Shown here: positions 36,196-44,001 of the stretch, piece by piece | Layout: the number at the start of each line of letters is the position of its first letter | Position numbering within the stretch: position 1 is the first letter of the stretch | DNA from: CAZADA01 sp964636945 | GTDB lineage: Bacteria > Pseudomonadota > Alphaproteobacteria > Caulobacterales > Maricaulaceae | Length of the DNA: 60,788 nucleotides | Assembly: GCA_964636945.1 (NCBI GenBank) | Contig: CAZWVH010000006.1 | Span: 1-60,788 of the forward strand | Direction of reading: 5' to 3' | Position numbers and translations under genes: made by a program | The notes under the pieces: generated by a model | What the model was told of the DNA's origin: nothing | What the model saw: the letters and a program-made list of their open reading frames with translations, nothing else | Databases searched by the model: none

Positions 36196-36305
36196 AGCGT
36201 TAGTTGCAGCGTTTACAGTGTAAGAGAATGGAATTGCTGCACGTGCGAAGGCGTGGCGCAACTTAACCGAAATTGGGCGCGGCGCAGTCTTAGTCCAACT
36301 TAACG
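36196..36305. promoter_or_regulatory. Cluster of LytTR-like half sites upstream of GH16-receptor genes
   Basis: The 235-bp region before the GH16 gene has AGCGTTAGT (36196-36204) and AGCGTTTAC (36208-36216), 12 bp apart start to start on the plus strand. CAACTTAAC also occurs twice (36259-36267, 36296-36304), which on the minus strand gives TCGGTTAAG and TGCGTTAAG. Three of these four match the published LytTR half-site pattern at 8 of 9 positions. The spacing is not the ideal tandem arrangement. The link to the LytTR regulator 3 kb away is inference. Confidence 0.3.
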
Positions 36306-36397
36306 CAGCTACAGTCCGCCCTGGCGCAAAGCCCGTTGAGTCACTCAGTAGCGCCAGGTCTAGTATCGCGCATAAACAAAACACTATGGGGAGAAGT

Positions 36398-37441
36398 GTG
36401 AAGCGTCAGCCGGTCGCAGCTCAGAGTCTTTGTCAACGCAGAGCCGTTATCGCGATGGCGTTGGGCATGGGCGCGACCATGGCCACTGCGGATGACTCGG
36501 TAAGTGATGGGTCCCCGAATTGGTCTGTGGTTTGGCAAGACAATTTTGAGACCGATGCGCTTGATCCCGCCAAATGGGCCCCAGAAGAGTCATGTTGGGG
36601 CGGAGGCAATGACGAGCGGCAATGCTATACCGATCGCCCAGCAAATGTGATGGTCAGCGATGGTGTGCTGCACTTGATTGCGCGACCCGAAACGCATACC
36701 GGCCCCCTTTTTCCGGAAGAGCGCCGGTCCGGGGCGGATGAGACGCGTACCCAAGACTATACCTCTGGCAAAGTGCGCACGCGCGGCCTGGCGGATTGGC
36801 GCTATGGCCGATTTTCCGCGCGCATGAAGTTGCCCGAGGGCCAAGGGTCTTGGCCGGCGTTTTGGATGATGCCGGCTGAAAGCGTGTACGGAGATTGGCC
36901 GCTCTCCGGCGAGATCGACATCATGGAGGCGGTGAACCTGAAAACTCCCTGCGAGGAGTGCGATCAGGCGATTGAGTCCCGGACATCGGGCGCCATTCAT
37001 TTCGGCAGTCTATCGCCCGATAACACATATTGGTTTGCCAAGACTGCCGAGAGTGCAGCGGCGACACCGGCGGACGAGTGGCGCACCTACACGGTCGAGT
37101 GGGCTGAAGGCGTGATCCAGTGGTTTGTCGATGACCAGATATTCATGCGCGTGACCGCAGATAATTGGCATACAGCCGCCGTGGACAAGACGGATGATGA
37201 ATTCGCACCATTTGATCAGCCGTTTTATTTGATGATCAATCTGGCAGTCGGCGGACGCTTGCCTGAACAGGAAAATGGGGGCGGGTTTGATCCCTCCACA
37301 TTTCCAACGACGTTGTTGGTGGACTGGGTTCGCGTTGAGCAATGCCAGGGCGATCTTGAGACCGGTCGCGCGTGTTTGTCTGATGCTCAGTGGGACGGAA
37401 CACTACGGGGGCCATGGGAACCGCAGGCCGCCGAAGAATAA
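36398..37441 (+). CDS. Glycoside hydrolase family 16 endo-1,3(4)-beta-glucanase (laminarinase-like)
   Basis: This is a 347-residue exported GH16 enzyme. I chose the GTG at 36398, because the GGGGAGAA in front of it is a good ribosome-binding site. An ATG at 36386 is the alternative and would place that site inside the gene. The signal peptide runs to about ATMATADD. The catalytic motif is EIDIMEA with nucleophile E172, D174 and acid/base E177, the laminarinase-type spacing with the extra Met. Other family features are ERQCYTDRPANVMV, a Trp-rich cleft (WPAFWMMPAE) and the C-terminal strand VDWVRVEQC. It would cut beta-1,3- or mixed-linkage glucans. The receptor gene follows after 54 bp, so co-transcription is likely. 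Confidence 0.93.
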   Translation: MKRQPVAAQSLCQRRAVIAMALGMGATMATADDSVSDGSPNWSVVWQDNFETDALDPAKWAPEESCWGGGNDERQCYTDRPANVMVSDGVLHLIARPETHTGPLFPEERRSGADETRTQDYTSGKVRTRGLADWRYGRFSARMKLPEGQGSWPAFWMMPAESVYGDWPLSGEIDIMEAVNLKTPCEECDQAIESRTSGAIHFGSLSPDNTYWFAKTAESAAATPADEWRTYTVEWAEGVIQWFVDDQIFMRVTADNWHTAAVDKTDDEFAPFDQPFYLMINLAVGGRLPEQENGGGFDPSTFPTTLLVDWVRVEQCQGDLETGRACLSDAQWDGTLRGPWEPQAAEE

Positions 37442-37495
37442 CTGATTGCGGTTACTTGGAAGTAAAACTCAAATTAGTCTTGGGAGGGGAGTAAA

Positions 37496-40480
37496 ATGAA
37501 ACACGCCACAAAGATAAAGTGGAGCCGTTCGTTGGCTTTGCTCAGCAGCGTATCCTTGATTGCACTGGCGACCCCAGTGTTCGCACAGGATGACGCCGAT
37601 GATGCAGAAGATGACGTCATTCGCGTCACGGGCATTCGCAGCAGTCTACAAGCATCGTCCGACATTAAACGCGGCTCGCAAGGCGTTGTGGACGCCATCA
37701 CGGCTGAAGATATTGGTAAGTTTCCTGACACCAACTTGGCGGAGTCGTTGCAGCGCATCACAGGTGTGTCGATCGACCGGCAGAACGGCGAAGGGAGCCG
37801 CGTCACGGTTCGCGGATTTGGCCCGGACTTTAATTTGGTTCTTCTCAATGGCCGGCAAATGCCAACAGCATTTTTGGAAGGCGGCGCGCCGGCGTCGCGC
37901 AGCTTTGACTTTGGCAATTTGGCGTCAGAAGGCATTGCGGCGGTTGAAGTCTATAAAACTGGTCGTGCAGACCTGCCCAGTGGTGGCATTGGCTCGACGC
38001 TCAACATCAAAACAGCTCGCCCCCTCGATGCGCCGGGGTTGCGGTTTTCTGTTGGCGCTAAAGGCGTCATTGACAATTCGATCACCGAACTTGGCGACGA
38101 CGATACGATCACGCCGGAGATCTCGGGCATTTTCTCCAACACATTTGGGGACGGCAAGTTCGGCGTCGCCCTGGCCGCCAGCTATCAGGAACGCGAAGGC
38201 GGCGTGGCGCAATTTGGCACTACCAGCGGTTGGCGCGGGGCCTTTCTAGGTTCGGAAAACAATTGGGGCACACTGCCGCAATTGCCCAATGACCAAATCA
38301 CCAATCGGCCAGGTCCTGACGATATTTACTCGACACCGCAGAATGGCAACTATGCATTGACCAATTTCACCCGCGAACGGATCAATGGTCAGTTGGCGTT
38401 GCAATACCGGCCAATAGATACGGTAACGGCGACCCTGGACTATTTCTATTCTCAAAATTCAGTAGACACGCGCACATCTGACCTCTCGGTTTGGTTCAAT
38501 CATGGCAATACCACCAGTGCGTGGACGGACGGTCCGATATCGAGCCCCATCTTTTACAATGAGGACTTCGGCGACGCGGGATCGGATCTATCCATGGGCG
38601 CAGCGAGAAGCGCGACGGTCTCAGAAAACGAATCATTCGGGTTTAATCTGGCCTGGCAAGCCACCGATCGGTTGAGCTTCGAGTTTGACGCCCACTCATC
38701 TATCGCCGATAGCCGGCCCGACAGTCCGTTCGGCTCAAGTGGCGTTGTGGGAACGGCCGACTTCTCCCTGCGAAACCAGGGGTTAGACTTCACGACCGAA
38801 ATGCCGACACTGACGATTGGGTTCCAGGACGGGACCGACGTCATTGATCCATCGCGGATGTTGGGCACAGGGTCGACCTTCCAGGCGAGCACCATCAAAA
38901 CCGAGATCGAACAGTTTCAACTTTTCGCGACCTATGACTTTGATGCATCGATTGTGAAAAGTGTCGACTTTGGCCTTGCATCCACCAAGAATGAATACCG
39001 TGCGACGTTTTCTAACAATCAGCGCGATAGTTGGGGTGGTGTTGACCCTGAAAGCGGTATCGGACCTGATGACTACCCAGACAGTATTTGGCAACGCGCC
39101 GATCTGGCCGGTAACTTTGATCAACTCGGTGGTGCTGGTTCGACATACCCCGAGTTCTTTATCATAGACTTTGAACAGTTTATTTCCGTCGCAGACACTC
39201 AACTTGGCAATGCTGCGCCCATTTGCGGTGGCGATGGCATTTGCACGGCGGACACGCTCACCAATGACCAGCGCACGGAGGAAGAGTCGTTCTCCGCATT
39301 TGGCCAGGTCAATACTGAATTTGACGTTGGGCCGCTGCCGGCAAGTTTTGAAGCCGGCTTGCGCTATGAAGAAACGGAGGTGAATTCGGAAGCTTTGGTT
39401 GGCTTCCCGACGGGATTGGCGTGGATATCAGCGAATGAGTTTGCTTTGCTTGGGCTGAATGATCCAAACAACCGCGACTTTACGCAGTTAGACGGCAGTT
39501 ACGAGTACTGGCTGCCCAACTTAGACTTCGCCATAGAGCCGCGTGATGATGTCGTTCTGCGCGCCTCATATAGTCGAACGATGACGCGGCCAACCTATAA
39601 CAATATCTCAGGCGGTCAGATCGTTGAGGGAAACCCCCGATTTGACGGTGGTCAAGGCATCTCGGGTAATCCGGCGCTCAAACCCTTCTTATCTTGGAAT
39701 TTGGACTTTTCGGCAGAATGGTATTACGGGGAGGGAAGTTATCTTTCACTTGGTTACTTCGACAAAGAAGTCGAAAACTTCATTGGCACCGATGTATTCC
39801 AGGACATGCCGTTCGATGTTTATACGCCAATTGGTGGCGCCCGCTACAACGCCGCTATTGACGCGGTAGGGACCGATGTGAACGCGATCCGCCAATGGAT
39901 TTTCGACAACACCGATCCAGCTGGCTTTAACGCCGAAACCGGAGAAATCTTCGGCATACCCGGGGAAGACCCGCTCCTGGTCTTTGACATTGCGCGCCCA
40001 GTCAACTTCGACACCAAGAATGTGGACGGCTTTGAGGTCGCCTGGCAGCACTTTTTGGGCGAGACCGGTTTTGGCTGGATATTGAACTATACCGATGTTG
40101 AAGGCGACATTGAGTTCGACAATTTCCAGCCAAGCGGTGTGCTGCAAACCCCGCTCATCGGGTTGTCAGACAGCTACAATATCATTGGGTTTTACGACAA
40201 AGACGGCATTCAGGTGCGCCTGGCCTACAACTGGCGTGACCAATTCTTAACATCCGCCACTGGGGTCAGCGGGGCACAGGGCAATCCGCTTTATGTTGAG
40301 GAGTACGGCCAGTGGGATTTGAACGCGAGCTACGAGTTCACGGACAATTTCTCGGTCTTTGTCGAAGGGATCAACCTCACCGATGAAACCCGCCGCGTGG
40401 TGGGCCGAACGTCAGCCTACACCAATTTTGCCACGCAAACTGGCTCGCGCTACAATTTTGGCGTGCGCTACACGTTCTAA
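37496..40480 (+). CDS. TonB-dependent receptor (carbohydrate-uptake type)
   Basis: This is a 994-residue outer-membrane transporter. A very strong ribosome-binding site (GGGAGGGGAG) precedes the ATG. The signal peptide runs to about ATPVFAQ. A TonB-box-like segment (DDVIRVTGIRSSLQ) comes next, then the plug domain (about residues 55-170, with GKFPDTNLAESLQRITGVS and VTVRGFGPDFNLVLLNGRQM). A 22-strand-type barrel ends in aromatic-rich strands and terminal Phe (NFGVRYTF). The size and plug type match receptors of Caulobacterales, Xanthomonas and similar groups that import plant and algal oligosaccharides. It lies between GH16 and the halogenase-SapC-cupin genes and is followed by two stable hairpins. 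Confidence 0.95.
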   Translation: MKHATKIKWSRSLALLSSVSLIALATPVFAQDDADDAEDDVIRVTGIRSSLQASSDIKRGSQGVVDAITAEDIGKFPDTNLAESLQRITGVSIDRQNGEGSRVTVRGFGPDFNLVLLNGRQMPTAFLEGGAPASRSFDFGNLASEGIAAVEVYKTGRADLPSGGIGSTLNIKTARPLDAPGLRFSVGAKGVIDNSITELGDDDTITPEISGIFSNTFGDGKFGVALAASYQEREGGVAQFGTTSGWRGAFLGSENNWGTLPQLPNDQITNRPGPDDIYSTPQNGNYALTNFTRERINGQLALQYRPIDTVTATLDYFYSQNSVDTRTSDLSVWFNHGNTTSAWTDGPISSPIFYNEDFGDAGSDLSMGAARSATVSENESFGFNLAWQATDRLSFEFDAHSSIADSRPDSPFGSSGVVGTADFSLRNQGLDFTTEMPTLTIGFQDGTDVIDPSRMLGTGSTFQASTIKTEIEQFQLFATYDFDASIVKSVDFGLASTKNEYRATFSNNQRDSWGGVDPESGIGPDDYPDSIWQRADLAGNFDQLGGAGSTYPEFFIIDFEQFISVADTQLGNAAPICGGDGICTADTLTNDQRTEEESFSAFGQVNTEFDVGPLPASFEAGLRYEETEVNSEALVGFPTGLAWISANEFALLGLNDPNNRDFTQLDGSYEYWLPNLDFAIEPRDDVVLRASYSRTMTRPTYNNISGGQIVEGNPRFDGGQGISGNPALKPFLSWNLDFSAEWYYGEGSYLSLGYFDKEVENFIGTDVFQDMPFDVYTPIGGARYNAAIDAVGTDVNAIRQWIFDNTDPAGFNAETGEIFGIPGEDPLLVFDIARPVNFDTKNVDGFEVAWQHFLGETGFGWILNYTDVEGDIEFDNFQPSGVLQTPLIGLSDSYNIIGFYDKDGIQVRLAYNWRDQFLTSATGVSGAQGNPLYVEEYGQWDLNASYEFTDNFSVFVEGINLTDETRRVVGRTSAYTNFATQTGSRYNFGVRYTF

Positions 40481-40494
40481 GTTGACAGGCATTT

Positions 40495-40529
40495 GGGCGC
40501 TCCGTTTCCTCCCTTACTCCGGAGCGCCC
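40495..40529 (+). terminator. Hairpin after the receptor gene (10-bp perfect stem)
   Basis: GGGCGCTCCG at 40495-40504 pairs perfectly with CGGAGCGCCC at 40520-40529 around a 15-base loop, starting 14 bp after the receptor stop. No T-run follows, so it may act as a 3'-end stabiliser or attenuator rather than a classic terminator. It would allow high receptor expression with lower expression of the downstream genes. Confidence 0.65.
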
Positions 40530-40534
40530 TGACG

Positions 40535-40567
40535 GCGCGCGTCCCTCCCTCGTGGCGGGGCGCGCGC
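40535..40567 (+). terminator. Second hairpin in tandem
   Basis: GCGCGCGTCCC (40535-40545) can pair with GGGGCGCGCGC (40557-40567), with one G-T wobble and an 11-base loop. It lies directly after the first hairpin and 47 bp before the halogenase start. The tandem arrangement again suggests partial termination or mRNA processing between the receptor and the four-gene set after it. Confidence 0.5.
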
Positions 40568-40614
40568 TGGCCTATTGAGTTTCCGGCTATGCAAACCCAT
40601 GGCAGGATCAAGGA

Positions 40615-42210
40615 ATGACCGAGGAGCACAGTTCAGCAGAGCGCAACCCTGATCCCGCAAGCCCGATCGCTCATGTTGTGATTGTTGGCGGTGGCGCGGC
40701 GGGTTGGCTAACAGCCGGCATTCTGGCTGCTGACCACTGCGCCGACGCCGATGACGGGTTGCGCGTGACGGTCATCGAAGCGCCGGACATTCCCATCCTT
40801 GGCGTTGGTGAAGGAACTTGGCCTAGCCTGCGTGATACCCTGCGCCGTATCGGTCTGAGTGAAACCGCCTTCATTCGCGCCTGCGAGGTCAGCTTTAAAC
40901 AAGGCACGCGATTTGACGGCTGGTTGGATGGCCGAGGCGAGGATGTCTATTTCCATCCCTTCACTGCCCCGCCAAGCCAAGATGATCTCGACGCCCTCGC
41001 GGTGTGGCGCGCCGCGCCGGACGGCACGCCGTTTGCCGAAGCAGTAAGTCATCAAGTGGCGCTGTGCTTGGCGGACAAAGCGCCGAAACAGGCCGGCACG
41101 CCCGAATATGCGGCGGTGACGAACTATGCTTATCATTTAGACGCAGGACGCTTTGTCGAAGTGCTCAAAGAGCACTGCGTCAGCGTGCTGGGCGTGCGCC
41201 ATATTCCCGACCGGATTAATGGCGTTTGCCCCAGCGCGACAGGTGATATCGCCGCGGTGATGACCGACGAACATGGCGGGGTCGAAGGTGATCTCTTCGT
41301 TGATTGTACCGGTATGCGCGCCTTGCTGATCGACGGCCATTATGGCGCGCCGCTCACTGACATTTCGCCAATCCTGTTTAATGATACCGCCCTGGCTGTA
41401 CAGGCTCCCTACGGTTCAGCGGGCGAACCCATTGCATCGCAAACGAACGCTACAGCCGTCGAAGCTGGTTGGATTTGGGATATCGGTCTGCAAACCCGGC
41501 GTGGAGTGGGCCACGTCTATTCTTCAACCCATTCCACTGAGCAGGACGCGCGAGATCGACTGTCGGGCTATTTGACCCGGGTTGCGCCCGGTAGCGGCGT
41601 CAGCGGTGAAGACGCGCGTGTCATCTCATTTCGATCGGCTTTCAGACAAACCCCTTGGGTTGGAAATTGTGTGGCGGTGGGCATGGCCTCGGGCTTTGTT
41701 GAACCGCTTGAGGCTTCAGCCATCGTCATGGTGGAGCTTTCCGCCATGATGATGAGTGACTGCCTGCCCGCGCGTATGGATATGGTGGCCAGCGCCGCTG
41801 ACCGATTTAACGCGCGGTTTGCCTACCGGTGGAGCCGGATCGCTGATTTTCTCAAGTTGCATTACTGCCTGAGCCAGCGCGCTGAGCCATTTTGGCGCGA
41901 TCATCGCGATCCGAGCACCTGGTCTGATCGGCTGGCTGAACTGCTTGATCGTTGGCGTTATGAACCTCCCTCGCGCGAGGACTTTACTCAGTCACTCGAA
42001 ATTTTCCCTGCCGCCAGCTATGCTTATGTACTCTACGGCATGGGATTCAAGACGATGCCGCCGCCCGTTCGAAATCGTCGCCACGAGCCCATCAAGGCCC
42101 GCCGACAATTCGAACAAACTCATGCGACCGCAGAGCGTTTTCTGGCCGGGTTGCCAACAAACCGACAGCTCGTGAATCATATTCGCGACGTCGGGTTCAC
42201 CCGCGTTTGA
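40615..42210 (+). CDS. Flavin-dependent tryptophan halogenase homologue, divergent type
   Basis: This is a 531-residue flavoprotein of the tryptophan-halogenase family. The FAD-binding motif is VVIVGGGAAGW (residues 21-31), and the GVGEGTWPSL segment follows. The Lys that binds the hypohalite in known enzymes is present (K95 in SFKQGTRF). The family WxWxIP signature is altered to WIWDIG (W286, W288). The active-site 'EPLEST' reads EPLEAS (E363-S368), changing the residue after the catalytic Glu (E366). Such homologues are common beside TonB-dependent receptors and have not been tied to a natural product. It starts a set of four genes with SapC, cupin and a second halogenase. Halogenating activity is uncertain. 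Confidence 0.88.
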   Translation: MTEEHSSAERNPDPASPIAHVVIVGGGAAGWLTAGILAADHCADADDGLRVTVIEAPDIPILGVGEGTWPSLRDTLRRIGLSETAFIRACEVSFKQGTRFDGWLDGRGEDVYFHPFTAPPSQDDLDALAVWRAAPDGTPFAEAVSHQVALCLADKAPKQAGTPEYAAVTNYAYHLDAGRFVEVLKEHCVSVLGVRHIPDRINGVCPSATGDIAAVMTDEHGGVEGDLFVDCTGMRALLIDGHYGAPLTDISPILFNDTALAVQAPYGSAGEPIASQTNATAVEAGWIWDIGLQTRRGVGHVYSSTHSTEQDARDRLSGYLTRVAPGSGVSGEDARVISFRSAFRQTPWVGNCVAVGMASGFVEPLEASAIVMVELSAMMMSDCLPARMDMVASAADRFNARFAYRWSRIADFLKLHYCLSQRAEPFWRDHRDPSTWSDRLAELLDRWRYEPPSREDFTQSLEIFPAASYAYVLYGMGFKTMPPPVRNRRHEPIKARRQFEQTHATAERFLAGLPTNRQLVNHIRDVGFTRV

Positions 42211-42228
42211 GCAACGGAGTAACTGCGC

Positions 42229-42954
42229 ATGGCTCAACACGTCCAACTTAATAACGTGGACCACGCCGATCTACGCGTGCGCACGGAGCGTTCAGCGGCT
42301 TTGGGCGACGCGGTGATGTCTTGCGCTTTGTTTCCTCACGAGTTCCGGCGTGCGCAGGCTCACTATCCCATTGTGTTTTCAAAGGATCCGAGCAAGGGCT
42401 TTTTTCGTCCGCAGGCCTTATTCGGTTTGGAGCACGGCAGCAATGTGTTCCTTGGTGAAACGGGCTGGGAAGCGGCCTATGTCCCTTTGGCTATGCGCAT
42501 TGCGCCTTTCGTCATTGGATTTTCAGCGCGTGAGTCCGGACACCGGCAAATGGAGGTTCATCTCGACCTCGACCATCCCCGCGTGAGTAAGGATGGAGGA
42601 GAACCCGTTTTTCTCGATCATGGCGGACACAGCGATTTGCTCAAATCCGTGGTCTCAACCCTTGAAGACATCCACGAGGCCGAAACAGGCTTGACGGCGT
42701 TTTCCGCGACGCTTGATGAACTGGACTTGCTCGAGCCGTTCACCCTTGATGTGACGTTGGAGGATGGATCATCAGGCCGATTGGCGGGATTATACACCAT
42801 CAAGGAAGAAAACTTGTTCACGTTGGACGGTGACGCGCTCGGCCGCCTTCAGGCGGCGAATGTTCTTTTGCCCGTCTACATGGCGGTGGCGTCGATTTCA
42901 CAGTTTAGCGCCCTGATTGAACGTCGAAACCGACAAGTGAGGCAGTTGGCATGA
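42229..42954 (+). CDS. SapC family protein
   Basis: This is a 241-residue protein of the SapC family, named after a Campylobacter S-layer gene cluster member of unknown biochemical role. Features are the N-terminal LGDAVMSCALFPHEFRRAQA, YPIVFSKD, and FGLEHGSNVFLGETGWEAAYVP. No signal peptide is seen, so it is probably cytoplasmic. It is regularly found with TonB-dependent receptors, halogenase homologues and cupin-like proteins in this group of bacteria. It starts 18 bp after the halogenase and overlaps the next gene by 4 bp (ATGA). No catalytic residues are recognised. Confidence 0.9.
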   Translation: MAQHVQLNNVDHADLRVRTERSAALGDAVMSCALFPHEFRRAQAHYPIVFSKDPSKGFFRPQALFGLEHGSNVFLGETGWEAAYVPLAMRIAPFVIGFSARESGHRQMEVHLDLDHPRVSKDGGEPVFLDHGGHSDLLKSVVSTLEDIHEAETGLTAFSATLDELDLLEPFTLDVTLEDGSSGRLAGLYTIKEENLFTLDGDALGRLQAANVLLPVYMAVASISQFSALIERRNRQVRQLA

Positions 42955-43994
42955 CCGTCGATGCGTTGGACTCTCAAGAGCGCCTTAAGGCAGGTCGGTC
43001 GGCGGCGGTCGTTCAAGTCGATAAACCAGCAACTCTCAGTGAAGAAATTGCGAACTGCCGCGAGCCACTCATTCTTAAAGGGTTTGTTGCCAGTTGGCCC
43101 GTGGTGAAAGCGGCTCAAAAGTCGGTGACTGATCTCCACCGGTATTTGAGCCAGTTCGACCAGGGTGCGATTGTGCCCCTTTCGGTGGGCAAGCCGGAAA
43201 TCGAAAGCCGAGTTTTTTATAATGCCGATTTCACAGGCTTCAATGTGGACCATGGACGCTCATCGATTGCCAAAGTATGCGAGCAAATTGCACGGTATGG
43301 CGGGGCGGACCGTCCGCCATTGATTTACATGGCGTCAGTGGGGGTAGACGAGTGCCTTCCCGGTTTTAGAGCCGAAAACGACGTCGATTTTGGTGACGTG
43401 AATCCCCTTGCTAGCATTTGGATTGGGACAAAGACCCGCATTGCCCCACACAATGACTTGCCGCTAAATATCGCTTGCGTTGCGGCGGGGCGCAGACGGT
43501 TTACCTTGTTCCCTCCTGACCAAATTGAAAACCTATATGTTGGACCGATCGAGGTGACTCCCGCCGGCCGGCCCATCAGTCTTGTTGATGTCGCCCGCCC
43601 AGATCTTGAGCGCTTTCCAAAGTTTGCCAACGCCATGGCGGCGGCTCATCAGGCCGATCTCGAACCCGGCGACGCCATCTTCATCCCATCCATGTGGTGG
43701 CACGCTGTTGAGGCCCTAGATAGTTTCAATATTCTCGTGAATTATTGGTGGCGCACCGTGCCGGAATATTACGGAACACCGCAGGACGTCCTGAACCATG
43801 CAATGATGACGATCAGAGAAATGCCGGATCACGAAAGGAAAATCTGGCGGATGTTATTCGATTACTATGTTTTTGGCGACACAACGGACGCAGCAGCGCA
43901 CATACCTGAACAAGCGCGCGGTATTCTTGGCCCCATGACCGACACAATGGCGCGCCAAGTCCGGGCATTTCTTCTCAACCGCCTGAATCGATGA
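42951..43994 (+). CDS. Cupin-like (JmjC/FIH-type) Fe(II)/2-oxoglutarate oxygenase
   Basis: This is a 347-residue cupin_8/JmjC-like protein. The metal triad can be placed as H167-x-D169 in APHNDLPLN and H251 in SMWWHAVEAL, and a Lys/Arg-rich strand follows the first motif (AAGRRRFTLFPP). This arrangement is that of FIH-like protein hydroxylases and tRNA/peptide-modifying JmjC enzymes. In this gene family the substrate is unknown. It overlaps SapC by 4 bp and is followed 7 bp later by a halogenase homologue, so all are co-translated. A protein substrate, perhaps the co-encoded receptor, is a reasonable guess only. Confidence 0.9.
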   Translation: MTVDALDSQERLKAGRSAAVVQVDKPATLSEEIANCREPLILKGFVASWPVVKAAQKSVTDLHRYLSQFDQGAIVPLSVGKPEIESRVFYNADFTGFNVDHGRSSIAKVCEQIARYGGADRPPLIYMASVGVDECLPGFRAENDVDFGDVNPLASIWIGTKTRIAPHNDLPLNIACVAAGRRRFTLFPPDQIENLYVGPIEVTPAGRPISLVDVARPDLERFPKFANAMAAAHQADLEPGDAIFIPSMWWHAVEALDSFNILVNYWWRTVPEYYGTPQDVLNHAMMTIREMPDHERKIWRMLFDYYVFGDTTDAAAHIPEQARGILGPMTDTMARQVRAFLLNRLNR

Positions 43995-44001
43995 TGACCC
44001 C

